Shown in pieces: positions 1-12,075 of a stretch of 64,000 nt of DNA. The notes beneath the pieces were generated by a model. That model did not search any database, was not told where the DNA came from, and saw only the letters and a list, made by a program, of their open reading frames with translations. A program made the translations under genes and the position numbers. Source of the DNA: Heliocidaris tuberculata (taxonomy: Eukaryota > Echinodermata > Echinoidea > Camarodonta > Echinometridae); NCBI GenBank assembly GCA_025618425.1, contig CM046846.1, forward strand, positions 30,419,619 to 30,483,618, read 5' to 3'. Positions within the stretch are counted from its first letter, which is position 1, and every line of letters starts with the position of its first letter.

Positions 1-3000
1 TGGATGACCTTGAACCAAACGTGAAGGCCGCCAAAGATCTGGGATTCTCAACCATCCTTGTTAAAGATCCATCTGCTGCCCTCAAGGAACTGCAAAAAGT
101 CACTGGCATTGATGTACGTTAACCTTTCTTGTGCCATGGGCAGCAAATCTTGCCTAAGAATATCAGTTATGAACAATGTGTTTAGACTAAGAAGGTCTAT
201 GTACCACTTTTCTTCTTGAAAGAGAATCAGTTACCTTTCTTGTAACGGGCATATATTTTATGCCCTATTTATTGTTGAAACATTAAAGCATTATTTTTCA
301 GTCACATAAAAAGTTCATTTCTGACAGTTGCCCCCAAAACATGGCGGTGCGGAAGGGATTGGTAGTCTGTAGGCAATGATCATTGTGTAATGTGAAATAT
401 TCTTTAGAAATTTGGGCTGCACTGCTTGTAAAATAAACCTGTCTCCCAATCATTATTAAGCATGTATTTTTTGTTGTAACTCATACGTACAAGCAAACGT
501 TTTTCTCATTTCTCACTTTCAAGAGCATTTATACAAGTACATTCAAGTCACAATTCTACTTTTTCTATCTTATGATTCCTAGGTTAGCCAGGAAGCCAAA
601 CCTCTGTCTGTCCGTCATGACAGGGTTCCTCATTCCTATGCTACAACGAGGGTAAGTTTATTTATTTATTTCCATTTTATGTACACAGGGTAGCCCTTTC
701 AGTTGTGAAACTGATTAACAAAGGGGCCCTGCAACACAATAAAAACAATACATTTTAGATAGAAATATAAATAGAAAATAGTGAATCAATGAATACAAAA
801 CGAAGTACAAGTACATTATACGGAATCCTAGTCTCTTGTCCAGATTTATTTTTTTTAAATTGAGGGGGTTCTATGTTAAATAGAGATTGGATTTTTCCCA
901 GATGACTGCTGCTACATTGGGGTCCCCTCAAACACTTATTTTCTGAATTAAATTCCTTATGTCCAGGCACTGCAAAGTCTCAAAACAAGTTTCAATTACT
1001 CTACATTAATTTTTTTTTTTCACTTAATTTTATAGATTTGTACAGTTTGGTCTCTGTATGTCACATCAAAAGAAACATACAGTGTAAAAAGAAATTAAAT
1101 AGAGGCTGATGATCCACGGTCATTTTTGATCCAAAATTAGAATGTTAAGTAAACATACAATTTGTTTGCCTTTGTAAATTTTACATTTATGTGGTATTTC
1201 TTAAATTTTTCTACATTACACATTATTTTCATATTAGAATGGAGTAAGATTTCACTATGTAGACATCGGTAGCGGTCCTCCAGTCATCTTCTGCCATGGG
1301 TTCCCCGAATCATGGTACGGATGGAAATTTCAGGTAAGCCTTGTCGTATGGCTGAACTTGCAAATTCTCTTTTATGATTATAGATTAAAAGTTTCATTAT
1401 TTCTGTGTTTGCTTCAGAGTGTAGTAGAGAGGATTATGTAGCCAAATGATGTAATAATGCAAAATGATGTAAAAGTTTGTGATTTCTCTCTTGCAAAACT
1501 CATTTTGCATGAAATTCTGTAATCATATCCATGTGCACATTTTCCTATAACATATTCTTTCAATGCACTCACATTGAAAATATGACAAGAAACAGCTGAA
1601 ATGTTCGGGCCGAACATTTGTGTGTAGTCCCATATACACATTTCTGTGTGCAGTACATGTGACTCTCAGCAGGATTGAGTCAATTTCTGATCATTTTGGT
1701 GATTCAAAGACCTTACAGCATACACCAATTCTTATTATAATCAACCTTTCCCAATTGCTTTAAGACAGTTTCTTTCACAATTCAATATCATAACCAGAAC
1801 TCAACTTTATCTTTAATTCATTTAGATCCCAGCTGTAGTTGGCGCTGGTTTTCGAGTGATTGCTGTGGACATGAAAGGCTATGGAGAAAGCAGCAATCCA
1901 CCTGGTAATCAGAATACAGTACTTGTAGCAGTCGGCTGGCCATGAGCCATTTTCATTTTGTTACATTCACACTGAAATTCCCGAACACCTTTTTCTATCT
2001 TTGTATCTTATCTTCCATGGTAACTACAACAAAACGTACAACAGCATCTAGCTGTTGTATCTCATGATCTCGGCAATTTTTCTAGCTCAGAATCAGACAG
2101 TACATGCTCGAATAGCAAGATGGAGACTGTGTGTGATTCAAGATCTCATATGAAGACATTTTAAAGAAATTACAGGTGGAATTCGATGATTTTACATCAA
2201 TATGTGACTTGGTTCGAGCAGATGAAGGTGAGCCATTATGTTAAATAATTGCAGTCCAATAGCTCATGGCGCATTATAAAACACGTAATATAATAACTAT
2301 GCCCGAAATTGATATACGCGCAAAGCCCATCCTTATGTTTGACATAAGGGGTTCTCCTATTGGTTAACCTACCTATATAAAATCCATCTTGATTGATAAA
2401 GTGTCGAAAAATGGGTGTGTCAAAGATAATATAAAGGCGGTCCTTAGAGAGATAATATCTACTTAAGACAATTTTCAGAATACCAACTTACAACAATATT
2501 AGCAAGGTATTATCTCCAGAAGATTCAACAAAAGTTACAACAATTTTCAGAATACCACCCCATGTGTGTTATCGGAATCAACTTTGTGATAACTAATCGA
2601 ACCACTTTACTGACTTTGTAAAGGTATGTGTACGTATTTCTCATTTGATTTTCTTCTTTTTATTTTATGCAGAAATTGAGGAATACACCATGGAAAGGAT
2701 GTGTAAGGTAACACATATATTACTCTTTCTCATTATTTCTTTCTCACACACATTCTTTCTTTCTCTCTTTCTCTTTGTTTAACATTTATCTCATTCTCTT
2801 GCTTTTTCTATCCCTCTATGTATTTCTTTTTTCTATTTTATTTTTCATTACTACATTTATATATTCATTTATAGTTATAATGTTGATACTAGTTTCAAAA
2901 TCACCAATTTCCACACAGCACAAGAAAGAGTGTACGACTAATTTGGCTGTAAGATATGATTATGTCTTTCGGCTTTGTTTTATGGAAGCTAAGTTCAAGT

Positions 3001-5049
3001 GGGCCCAAAGGTAAACACACTTCCCCAGATGAATAGTTTGCAAATATTTTTTATCACTCTTCCATTTAATTTCATAATCTGTGACATGATGAAAATTGCA
3101 ATGGATCCGGGCTAACTTGGCACTAGGGTGAACTCAGCCTTGGCGGAAAATCGCGGCCGAGTGAGCACAGAGAGTTGAATTTCGCATTAATTACACATTT
3201 CAAAACACTTAAATTCAAAATTATTTTATATCAGTGTGTAAAATGATTAGCAAAGAAGTATGTTGAAAATTTCAAAAAGTAAAATTATACAAAACATGAA
3301 ATTTACTCTGGACATGCCTCTCTCTTATCTTTTTTAAAGGATATGGCTGAATTCATGGATACCTTGGTAAGTTCTACATGCTGTATATTCAGTTGAATTT
3401 ACTTCAATATTATGCATGTCTGTAAAATGTGTAAATAGAAAATAACACTTAAATTTATAAGTTTAGAAGAAAATGCATTGTTTAAGTAGAGAGAAACTGT
3501 AAACTGTCTTTAGAGGATCCTGGGGAGGGTTTCATCAAGCGTTTTGTCAGTGATTTTTACTGACAAATTTGCTCTCAGCCAATCAGATGCAAGGATTTCA
3601 GTAGCTTATAAAAGTTGTCGGTAAAAATCACTGACAAAATGCTTGATGAAACGCTCCCCAGAACAAACTTTCTGGAGTTATTGTATTATGTCCATTGGTT
3701 CATTAAAAATAAGAATATTCAATGAAATCTTTTCTTTCAATCCTGTGGATTTTACCAATATCTCAGGTTGCCTTGTAGAGAATGATGTTGTATCACTTTG
3801 TGGCACGGTGATCTGATATTTGCTCCCCTGACATTTGCTTTGAGCTTTATTTTGTCAACTATATAGAGTAAGGGCTATTGTTGCCATCGGGTTTGTGGTA
3901 CATGTAGGTATAGTGCTGGGTCCAGGATGAAAACCAGGAACTGACTAGTAATACAAAGTGGCCGTAGAGCGCTTGTCCCCGTCCACGTTCCATGTAATTT
4001 TTAGGACAGCACTGAAGTTAACTCTGATAACAAACGTACAATTCCGTGTGTTTTTATGGAACAATATCCACATGTGTCATGCTTTTGTCTTGTGTATGCA
4101 CAGTGTATCCCTCAAGCCACCTTCATTGGTCATGATTGGGGTGGTGTGTTTGTCTGGAACTATGCTACTCACTATGCTGACAGGGTCAGGTAAAGTTCCA
4201 TCAAGATCCAGAACATTTGCCCTTTTTTTTCTTTGTTACGATTAAAGGCAAAATTATGCCCTTTCAAACAAATCATTTGTAAGATGCCTCATCCTGTATT
4301 TTGAATTAAGGATATCTACCCCTGGTCTATCTAGCCCCCAGACAACTACCCCTTAGAAAATTGCTCATCTAGGACAGCTGCCCATTGGACAACCTCCAGA
4401 TAACCACCCCACACTTATTTTAATATCCCTCCAGCAGTGGTAATTGGGGGTAATTTTTCAGCAGTAGTTTTCTTTGGGAGGGAGGAGGGGGTGTTATCAT
4501 CCAAGGATAATTGCCTGAGGGGGTAGTTTTCCAGGGGGTAATTGTCCTTGGTTAATTTTCCTTTTCTGCTGGTGAAAGTCCAGGAATAATCTATCCGATA
4601 AGAGACATTAGCGCAAAGCCATATTTAAATTGTAATATCTCTACTGCATAACAAGCAAACACAGAGTGAGATATCTTTTTTTTTTTTTTTTTACAAACAG
4701 TGAAATTTTCATCACAGTTCACATTGTGTTTATTTATATGTACTTGCCAAAGCATAAACAGGGTATTACAAAAGAAACAGGGTAAACAGAATGAATATTG
4801 AATGATATCTTTAATGCCTAACTCTAATGACTATGTATTTGAATCACCTTTATGACAGTGCTGTGGGTAGTATCTGTACCCCTTTTTTCCCGCCTGATAA
4901 CAAAGTCAACCCTCTAGAGAAGATGCTGAAGGACCCAGGGACGTATGACTATCAGCTATACTACCATGAAGAGGTAAAGTGTTCTCTCTTGCACTCTGTT
5001 ACATTGCATTTGATATTACCCCCCCCCCCCCCAAAAAAAAAAAAAATAA

Positions 5050-5084
<35 letters not shown>

Positions 5085-5144
5085 AATAAATAAATAAATA
5101 AAAAATAAATAAAATGAAATAAAATAAAATAAAATAAAAATAGA

Positions 5145-5175
<31 letters not shown>

Positions 5176-7449
5176 TTTTTAAAAATAATAAATAAATAAA
5201 TGAATAAATAAATATATAAATAAATTTTTTAAAATGATAATAAAAAAAAAAATAATTATATAAACAAATAGATAAATAAATGGATAAATAAATGAATGAA
5301 TGAATAAATAGATAAATAGACGAATAAATAAATTAATAAATAAATAAATAAATGAATAAATAAATAAATAAAATGAATAAGAAATTTTCAAATATCTTAT
5401 AGGATATATTGGGTATTGTGGTCCAGGGAACAAGTAACAGACTATGGATTAAATGTTATTCTGTCAGTCTCAGTCACAGCAAGATATTGATCTACATTTG
5501 CTACTCCAGACCCAGGTGGTTGGAAATATTTCTTGGATGCTTGCATGTTAACATTATCATGGTAACTATACTAAACCTTGGGTCATATATTATACTCATC
5601 ATTGATACTACAGTTTCGTTATGTTTCATTTTTATTGAGAGGTTCATTTTTTTTTTATCAGGGACCGGCTGAAGCTGAGCTTGAAGCCAATTGGGAGAAA
5701 GTTGTGAAGACTTTCATGCGACGTCCTTTGGAGGTAGGTACAACTACAAGTTATGGTGGTATATATTGCGCATGAATAATTTTTTATGTTCCCGTCAACC
5801 GAAGGTGGTGCTGGAGGCATTATGTTTTCGGGTTGTCCATGAAATTTCAGGTTTTTGCCTTGTTAACACTTTCTTGAGCTCAATTTGACCCATTAACTTC
5901 AAACTTGGAACTAGTATGCATTACCATAGTGAGACGAACTAATTAGATTATTGTTCACGTCAACGTCAAAGGTGACATGTCATAGAGGTCATTCATTATA
6001 CATGTGAAACTAATGTTTTGTAGCTTTGTTATCACCATATCTCAACTATTTTGTATTCATGACTCAGAGAAGATAAAGTGATCAGACTTATGGGTCATTA
6101 TATAATGTGTAATGTCAAATTTTTTAAGAGGTCAATTGTTGACATGTTATTGTAGGATTTTATTCTGGTTATCACAATATTTTAAGAATAGTTTAAGCCA
6201 ATCAACTGAAATCCACTGAATATAGGCGGAGGCATATAGGAGATGCAGTCGCATTTATCTTGTTTACTTTAGGTTTGAAATGTCGCCATTGTTATTGATA
6301 ATTGATTTGGCATAAGTTTTTAAGTTATCTTGAAAATTCCCCCCCCCCCCCCCCCCAATGTATTAGTGTATGATTGTGTAACAAAGACAAATGTCTGACT
6401 TTTCTCATTATAATTTTCTTTAAAAAGAAAGCGTTATTGTTGTTCATAACATTTTTATAGTTCATGGAAAAAGCACGGAAAGAAAGCTGTCATTTGAAAA
6501 CTTGATGTGAAGCTCACTAAGTTTGCCAGAGAAATAGAATATTCTTTGTTTGGACTGTTGACTAAATGATCCAACTTACAGGACTTTCCTGAAACACATA
6601 TGAAGGTAACATAATACCAAGTTTTTCAAGTTTTTTGCTTTATGAAGAAAAAGTTACTTATGAGGAAAAAATTATGAATTTGTTTTATTTGTCTCTCTTT
6701 TCATTGTTTTAACAGCTCCAAGAAATTGGACTCTCCGTAACCGGAGTGAGAGCAAGAGGTAGTTTGTTATTCTTTACTATCCTTGTGTTTTAGGAGAATA
6801 TGGGACCATACACCACAAAACGACCAATAAGTTTTAAATTCTTTTTTTTTTTAAATTCCAGCACCGTTTGAAAGCTTAGATTATAAGCTTTAAAATGATA
6901 TATAACTTATCTTGTATGGACTAAGTAAATCCTTGTAAATTACAATGAGAATGTCAACATGTCGGACAGGCTAATGACCAAAACAAAAGTGAAAACGGGT
7001 TCTAAAGTAGAGTGACCATTCAAGAGCGCCTAATCTGTGTCCTATTGTTTGAGTCAAAACTCCCTAGCATACACTATGAAGTACTAATTGGATTGGATTG
7101 AAACTTTCCGTACTTTTAGAATATATATATTTCTTTGTTTCTTTAGATTTTGAATATCAGACAGTGCATAGTTTTTGAGTTACCAGAAAAGCGATGTGAA
7201 GTGTGATTCCAGCAAGCTGACACACAAAGTTTGAATGTCCAGCAAAAAAAGGGTCATTTTAAATGAAACTAAAAACATATTTCAACATGGTATTTTACCC
7301 TGAAATTTTGTCAGATGGGGGATTAATTAATCAACTTTCAGAAATTACAAAAAAAAAATTAAAATCAAAATTTCCACCCCAACCACCTTTCTCAGCTGTT
7401 TGCTCTAAAACTCCCATTGCAACTTAATGGTCGTTTTGTGTGTGTGTGT

Positions 7450-7482
<33 letters not shown>

Positions 7483-8330
7483 CACATATGATGTGGAAAG
7501 GAGAGAACTTGGAATGATAGAAAGATACCCTACTGTACATATACAAGCTGTTAATGTTAGGAGAAATTACATTGTTTTGTCTTCTGTACATTCAAACAGT
7601 ATTTATCTTTCAGTTTTGGGACACATTCTGTTGGTAGGGTTCAGTGAGCATTATATTCTGATGACAACACCAATAGTGGAAAAAAGACTACAGACATTTT
7701 TTTTTTTCTAGGTCAACCCTTGTTCAGACTATGAGCCCTGCAAATACCATTTATTTCATTTAGCAGACATCTATCTATTTGATTCAGACATCTCAAGTGA
7801 AATATATTAAAATACAGAGAAACTAGAAGCAAATTGCAGAGACTGTGGTGTGTAGCAGTGAATAAGTAACATGGTAAAGAGATGACTCACCAACAGTGAA
7901 TTAATGAAATGTCCTCTCATCACTCTACCCATCCACCAGTAGAGTCTCTGAAGAATTTCAACAAATTATCTATGTCAGTTGTTATTGCTATAGAAGTCTT
8001 TGAATGTATTTTCCTTTCTTTCTTTCTTTTTTTTTTCCTTTTTAAAAACTTTATTTATCTATTTACCGGTACTTTTTTAATACATATTCTACATTGTAAA
8101 TCATGTGGTAATTCAGCTGTAGTGCTGTGAAAGTTTTTTTTTTTTTTAGTGCAATATTCAATTCAACTCTTATAATATTTCAATGGTTGTATTGTCATTC
8201 CTCCTTCCCTCTTCGTCCCTCATGTAGGTGGTATCTTAGTTGGTATAGCTGATGATATCAAACTCAGTACTCTCCTGACGGAAGATGACCTTAAGCACTA
8301 CGTCAAACAATTTAAAACAAGTGGAGCCAG
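1..8330 (+). CDS. EPHX2: Bifunctional epoxide hydrolase 2, copy A (3' part, partial at both ends)
   Basis: Eleven exons with GT/AG borders: 1-113, 583-651, 1238-1333, 1826-1904, 2673-2707, 3340-3366, 4104-4189, 4859-4973, 5662-5733, 6716-6758, 8228-8330. The first exon is the end of the N-terminal HAD phosphatase domain (motif IV, LDDL...NVKAA; it begins outside the window). The rest is the alpha/beta-hydrolase domain: HGFPESWY (oxyanion hole region), MKGYGESS, the nucleophile Asp in GHDWGG, and YDYQLY with the lid tyrosine that matches human Tyr383. In the family this domain hydrolyses lipid epoxides to diols and the N-terminal domain removes phosphate from lipid phosphates; location is cytosol and peroxisome. 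Exon sizes and phases equal those of copy B at 40529-57961. Missing here are the N-terminal exons (left edge) and the 3' exons with the second lid Tyr, the acid Asp and the His; the latter should lie after 8330, where a 500-N gap sits. No stop or frameshift was seen in the exons present, so it looks functional. Confidence 0.93.
114..582 (+). other. EPHX2-A intron, no distinct feature
   Basis: Intron between the end of the HAD domain and the linker exon. Donor GTACGT after 113, acceptor TTCCTAG before 583. AT-rich unique-looking sequence; I see no repeat or second gene in it. Confidence 0.8.
652..1237 (+). other. EPHX2-A intron, no distinct feature
   Basis: Intron with donor GTAAGT and acceptor ATATTAG. 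Parts of it align by eye with the matching intron of copy B (45628-46136), for example the stretch ending in a T-rich block before the acceptor. I see no mobile element here. Confidence 0.75.
1410..1812. mobile_element. TTAA-flanked repeat, family 4 (copy A intron)
   Basis: About 400 bp related to copies at 11328-11674 and 43134-43519; shared landmarks are 'GTTCGGGCCGAA', a 'CCCATATACACATTTC' stretch (also in the 43 kb copy) and a right end CCAGAACTCAACTTTATCT followed by TTAA (1813-1816). The right end lies only 13 bp before the acceptor of the exon at 1826. The equivalent intron of copy B (46233-46616) lacks it, so it inserted after the duplication or was lost from B. The left end is too diverged to place exactly. 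Confidence 0.6.
1905..2672 (+). other. EPHX2-A intron, no distinct feature
   Basis: Intron of 768 bp (donor GTAATC, acceptor TTATGCAG). AT-rich; I see no gene and no clear inverted repeat. The matching intron in copy B (46696-47024) is only 329 bp, so something was inserted here or lost there, but I could not identify a bounded element. Confidence 0.6.
3531..3660. mobile_element. 130-bp foldback element (MITE-like)
   Basis: Near-perfect hairpin: the left arm begins TGGGGAGGGTTTCATCAAGC and the right arm ends with its inverse, GCTTGATGAAACGCTCCCCA. Arms are about 46 bp with a short loop that holds 'AGCCAATCAGATGC'. It lies in the EPHX2-A intron 3367-4103. I found no convincing target-site duplication and no counterpart in copy B. 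Confidence 0.75.
4310..4560. repeat. Imperfect foldback shared by both EPHX2 copies
   Basis: C-rich 'GCCCCCAGACAACTACCCC' type sequence followed by G-rich 'GGGGGTAATT' type sequence that is roughly its inverse. The same block occurs in the matching intron of copy B (50800-51060), so it was present before the tandem duplication. Confidence 0.6.
5018..5390. repeat. Poly-C/poly-A followed by an (AAAT)n-type microsatellite
   Basis: A run of about 14 C and 14 A, then about 340 bp of AAAT/AATA/TAAA tetranucleotide repeat with point changes, in the intron 4974-5661 of EPHX2-A. Copy B has C8, A9 and then (CAAA)n at the equivalent place (51478-51620). Confidence 0.9.
5795..6262. mobile_element. Insertion of about 470 bp specific to EPHX2-A
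   Basis: Copy A and copy B introns align up to '...TTGCGCATGAAT' (A near 5765-5778, B near 53845) and again from 'GGTTTGAAA' (A near 6270, B near 53872). The extra sequence in A begins near 'TTCCCGTCAACCGAAGG' and ends near 'GCATTTATCTTGTTT'. It has no long ORF and no obvious inverted repeats. Class unknown; I infer a dispersed repeat. Confidence 0.55.
6799..7489. mobile_element. TIR element, family 5, interrupted by a G run
   Basis: Terminal inverted repeats read ATG(T)G...ACCACAAAACGACCAATAAG on the left, with the inverse near 7424-7440 on the right. A second, better preserved copy is at 9934-10615. It lies in the EPHX2-A intron 6759-8227 and is absent from the matching intron of B (57267-57858). 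The right end is split by a run of 32 G (7450-7481). Flanking TA suggests a Tc1/mariner-like origin, which is inference. No transposase ORF. Confidence 0.7.
7450..7481. repeat. G32 homopolymer
   Basis: Thirty-two consecutive G following a (TG)n stretch; on the + strand this could form G-quadruplexes. Its length in the assembly may be inaccurate. Confidence 0.85.
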
Positions 8331-8738
8331 GTGGGCAGATTTGATATTTTTACATAAAGTTGCATTATAGGTGAAATCATACACCAGAATGACTTTATTA
8401 TGTATAATATCTTGAACTCTTTTCCAGCTTTGGTCAACGAATGGAACAAACTCTGGACTGCCACAGTCGACTTTTATCACATGTACAGTGTACATGTACC
8501 ATACACTCCCAACAATGTGGCAGTCTTGGGTTTTGATCCGTAGCGATTAAAGAGTTAACGGGAACAGGTATAGAAATGATGTTTTGCGATGTATTTTTGC
8601 GTTTCATGCTGGTATACTATGTCCAAACTCCAAAGTACCAAATTTAAATATTTCTGCTCTGAAATATTATTGCAAAAATTTTAAATGCCAAAATTGCTCT
8701 GTAAATAAAGGTAAAAGTGACTTGTCCTTAGACTAGTC

Positions 8739-8935
8739 AACGCACTGGCACAACTGGGCATTGTGGCGTGCGCCTGTAATCCAGCTAACAGTGGAAATAA
8801 ACTGATTCAGCGGACCCAGGTTTGAAACTGATTCACGTCTTTCGGATGGTGACGTTAAAGGTCGGTCCCCAGACGTAAATAATCATATCTGATTGATACA
8901 GTCTGTAAAAACCCAATTCACAATTAACACACAAC
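8739..8935 (+). mobile_element. SINE-like insertion with a 7SL-like head
   Basis: Copy A and copy B introns align on both sides (A '...CTTAGACTAGT' and 'GAAATAATTTGGCATG'; B 58207-58233), and B has nothing between, so this is an insertion of about 195 bp. Its start carries GGGCATTGTGGC, then GTGCGCCTGTAATCCAGCTA, which resembles the 5' Alu domain of 7SL RNA. The middle has GGTTTGAAACTG, loosely like a Pol III B box. The body has 'CTTTCGGATGGTGACGTTAAAGG', similar in style to other marine-invertebrate SINEs. Assignment as a SINE is inference. Confidence 0.55.
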
Positions 8936-9081
8936 ATGAAATAATTTGGCATGCACAGAAGTTAATTATAGCTTAGGGCTTAATATATGATAAGTTTTCC
9001 TTTACACTGTATTCTCATTAAGGCTTAAACCATTTGAATGTTTCGTACGTATACCGTTATTTTTTATTATACAAATACAAT

Positions 9082-9581
9082 NNNNNNNNNNNNNNNNNNN
9101 NNNNNNNNNNNNNNNNNNNNNNNNNNNNNNNNNNNNNNNNNNNNNNNNNNNNNNNNNNNNNNNNNNNNNNNNNNNNNNNNNNNNNNNNNNNNNNNNNNNN
9201 NNNNNNNNNNNNNNNNNNNNNNNNNNNNNNNNNNNNNNNNNNNNNNNNNNNNNNNNNNNNNNNNNNNNNNNNNNNNNNNNNNNNNNNNNNNNNNNNNNNN
9301 NNNNNNNNNNNNNNNNNNNNNNNNNNNNNNNNNNNNNNNNNNNNNNNNNNNNNNNNNNNNNNNNNNNNNNNNNNNNNNNNNNNNNNNNNNNNNNNNNNNN
9401 NNNNNNNNNNNNNNNNNNNNNNNNNNNNNNNNNNNNNNNNNNNNNNNNNNNNNNNNNNNNNNNNNNNNNNNNNNNNNNNNNNNNNNNNNNNNNNNNNNNN
9501 NNNNNNNNNNNNNNNNNNNNNNNNNNNNNNNNNNNNNNNNNNNNNNNNNNNNNNNNNNNNNNNNNNNNNNNNNNNNNNNNN
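9082..9581. other. Assembly gap, 500 N
   Basis: Exactly 500 N, probably a placeholder of unknown true length. It lies between the last visible EPHX2-A exon (8330) and the first visible YIPF6 exon (13510); both genes lack exons that should be in this interval. Apparent open frames across it are artefacts. Confidence 0.99.
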
Positions 9582-9933
9582 CTACAAGTGTGAGTATGAT
9601 TTACTAAATAGATTTTTTTAAATGCAGGTCTGCACAATTACTGAACTAGTTTATAGGCTTTAAGTCTTGCATGCATCCACTAAATATTGCATGATGAAAT
9701 AACGTACTTGACGCTCTTACCCACAACTTAAGTTTGATTGATATGTACATGTATGCTGGTGGTGGTACATGTACAGTACAGTGAGGTAAGATTGATATCC
9801 CAATATTTATTTCCACTTCATATTCCATCCTGTACTCTTCAAAAAAATAAAGAAATGAAATGCTAAATATATACTTGTTGAGTATGCTGGTTGTGCATAG
9901 TTGTAAAGAGTGAAACTTTGATGCTGTTCTTAT

Positions 9934-10615
9934 ATGTGTGACCCTTCACCACAAAACGACCAATAAGTTGGAATTTGGAAATTTGGGTTCCGTATGTGTC
10001 AACGCAATTTGAAAGCTTAGATTCTAAGCTTTAAAATGATATATAACTTGTCTTGTATGGACTAAGCAAACCCTTGTAAATATTGATGAGAATGTCAACG
10101 TGTCAGACAGGCTAATGACCAAAACAATAGAAAAAACGGGCTCTAAAGAAGAGTGACAATTTAAGAGCGCTTAATCTGTGTCCTATTGTTTGTCGCACAA
10201 AAGATTGAGTCAAAACTCCCTGGCATACACTGTGAAGTACTAATTCGATTGGGTTGAAACTTCCTATACTTTTAGAACAGATATATTTCTTTGTTTCTTT
10301 AGATTTTGAATATCAGACAGTGCATATTTTTAAGCTATACCAGAAAAGCGATGTGAAGTATAATCCCAGCAAGTTGACACACAAAGTTTGAATGTTCAGG
10401 AAAACATGGCCATTTTGAATGAGAGTAAAAACATATTTCAACATGGTACATGTATTTTATCCTGAAATTTTGTCAGAAGATAGATTAATAAAGGAACTTT
10501 CAGAAATACGAAAAAACTTAAAATCAAAATTTCCACCCCAAAACCCTCTTTTTCAGCTGTTTACTCTAAAACTCCCATTGCAACTTATTGGTCGTTTTGT
10601 GGTGGAGGGTCACAT
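9934..10615. mobile_element. TIR element, family 5 (better preserved copy)
   Basis: About 680 bp with terminal inverted repeats of about 36 bp: left GTGACCCTTCACCACAAAAC continuing through CGACCAATAAGTTG; right is the inverse, ending GGGTCACAT at 10615. TA dinucleotides flank both ends. The interior matches the copy at 6799-7489 over most of its length. No transposase gene; non-autonomous, probably Tc1/mariner-like. Confidence 0.75.
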
Positions 10616-10756
10616 ATAATTATAATTTGCATAAAATGTGTGCAAAATGGAAAGCGATCTATATTCAAGAACCATACATGATGAAGACCCCATGACATCT
10701 ACAACATGCTTTCCATTTGATGATGCCTTATCTCTTTCAGGACAGGAATTATTTCA

Positions 10757-11149
10757 GAGCTAAATTGATCACATCTTGTTCTTCAAATTGGCAGCAATAA
10801 TATTTTCCTTTTAGTGCTACATGGTTCTAATAAGGTGTAATGTCTTTGAAAACAATATATATGGTTAGGAATTTGTCGTAAAGTTGAAAAAAAATTGCCA
10901 ATTTTGAGAAAGAGCAATGATTTTGAACCTCTCAATGTGTTGCCAATTTAAGAATTATTAAGCTTATTCTCGTTTTTAAAATTCCTGGCATCAAACGCAA
11001 TATGATCATGCAACAACAATGGACATAGCATGTGCAGAAAGTTTTGCTCTTTCAGTCTTTCTACTCATGCATCCAGTATATTTTTTAGAGCTCTGAATCA
11101 AAAGTTATTGAGCCAAACCACAAAATGTGGTCAATTGTCCCGAAAGGGT
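10757..11149. mobile_element. piggyBac-like MITE (inverse of the one at 58292-58665)
   Basis: About 390 bp that is the reverse complement of 58292-58665; shared landmarks are 'ATTGATCACAT', 'CCTCTCAATGTGTTGCCAATTTAAG' (in two parts) and 'ACCACAAAATGTGG'. The right end is GGG followed by TTAA (11150-11153); the left end is eroded. Confidence 0.65.
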
Positions 11150-11169
11150 TAAATTCTAAATCGATTTAA

Positions 11170-11241
11170 CCCATTGACTACAGAATTCTCTCATCCCCAT
11201 AGGCGTAATACAGGGACCACCTGGTTCCCGTTGGCAATGGG
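11170..11241. mobile_element. 72-bp TTAA-flanked mini-element
   Basis: TTAA | CCCATTG ... CAATGGG | TTAA, flanks at 11166-11169 and 11242-11245. Seven-bp inverted ends starting with CCC next to TTAA duplications are the hallmark of piggyBac-type insertions. Interior has 'CAGGGACCACCTGG'. Confidence 0.6.
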
Positions 11242-11327
11242 TTAATTTGGTTAACAATCTTGAGGCTAGCCTTCAGAATGTTTAAATTGTTATTTGATAC
11301 TTGCGCATGTAGTCACCATGGTCTTAA

Positions 11328-11674
11328 AGAGAAGGTTAAGTTCTGGGAAAGGTGAAAAATTATTTGTGAGATTTCTTATTCCTTTTATGTCGGGTTGGAA
11401 GAACATCATAGCAGAAATGTCCCCCTGAGAAGGATAGCTCTTCAAATGCCCTGGTATTCGAAATATGACAAGAAATAGCTGAAATGTTTGGGCCGAACAG
11501 GCAGTGCATATGCTTTTCAGTGAGATTTGGTCAATGTCTTATCTTTTTGATGATTCCGAAACCTCAAAGTATACACCAATTCTTATGTAGACACAATCAA
11601 TTTTTCCTACTTGCTTTGAGAAGTTTATTTCACAATATTCTGTTATTGCGCATGACCAGAACTCAACTTGACCT
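11328..11674. mobile_element. TTAA-flanked repeat, family 4 (most complete copy)
   Basis: Flanked by TTAA at 11324-11327 and 11675-11678. Left end AGAGAAGGTTAAGTTCTGG, right end CCAGAACTCAACTTGACCT, which are imperfect inverse repeats. About 347 bp; relatives at 1410-1812 and 43134-43519. No coding capacity. Confidence 0.7.
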
Positions 11675-11797
11675 TTAAGATTATTGAGGCTCGTCTGTCA
11701 GAACTTGTTTAATGTTCTTTGATACCTGCATGTAGCCAGTCAAATACCATGGTCTTAAAACTATGGAAAATGAATATTTACCATTCCTTTCAATTCG

Positions 11798-12075
11798 CAG
11801 GGTTCCCACGGTCATGGAAAAACCTTGAAAGTCATGGAAAATGAAAAAAAAATCTCCCAAAATCATGGAAAGTCATGAATGGAAATTGATCATGGGTGTG
11901 GGCCGTGTGTGGCTATGGCAGCCTTCCATCACAGACATGACATAATATATATCACTGAGTGGTATTCGTTAACTGCTTGGATGCCACAGCCCATACCAAA
12001 ATGATACTGGAATAAGACAAAAGTGGATCATGGAAAGTCATGGAATTTTGTTCTCATGTTTCTGCGGGAACCCTG
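11798..12075. mobile_element. hAT-like MITE with CAGGGTTCCC ends
   Basis: 278 bp with ends CAGGGTTCCCAC and GCGGGAACCCTG; next to both ends are inverted 'GTCATGGAAA'/'TCATGGAATTTT' blocks. CAGGGTTCCC termini are common in non-autonomous hAT elements. The 8-bp flanks (TCAATTCG, ATTTCAGC) are not identical, so the target duplication has decayed or the ends are slightly off. Confidence 0.65.

Noticed and set aside
5179..5433. 84-residue hydrophobic protein
   Set aside because: A translation of the AAAT microsatellite.
1..8330. EPHX2-A as a pseudogene
   Set aside because: All visible exons are open with good splice sites and conserved motifs; missing exons fall at the window edge and at the assembly gap.
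8756..8800. Functional 7SL RNA gene
   Set aside because: Only the 5' head is similar; the S domain is missing and the insertion is about 195 bp.
9002..9637. Long open frames across the N run
   Set aside because: The sequence is unknown bases; frames are meaningless.
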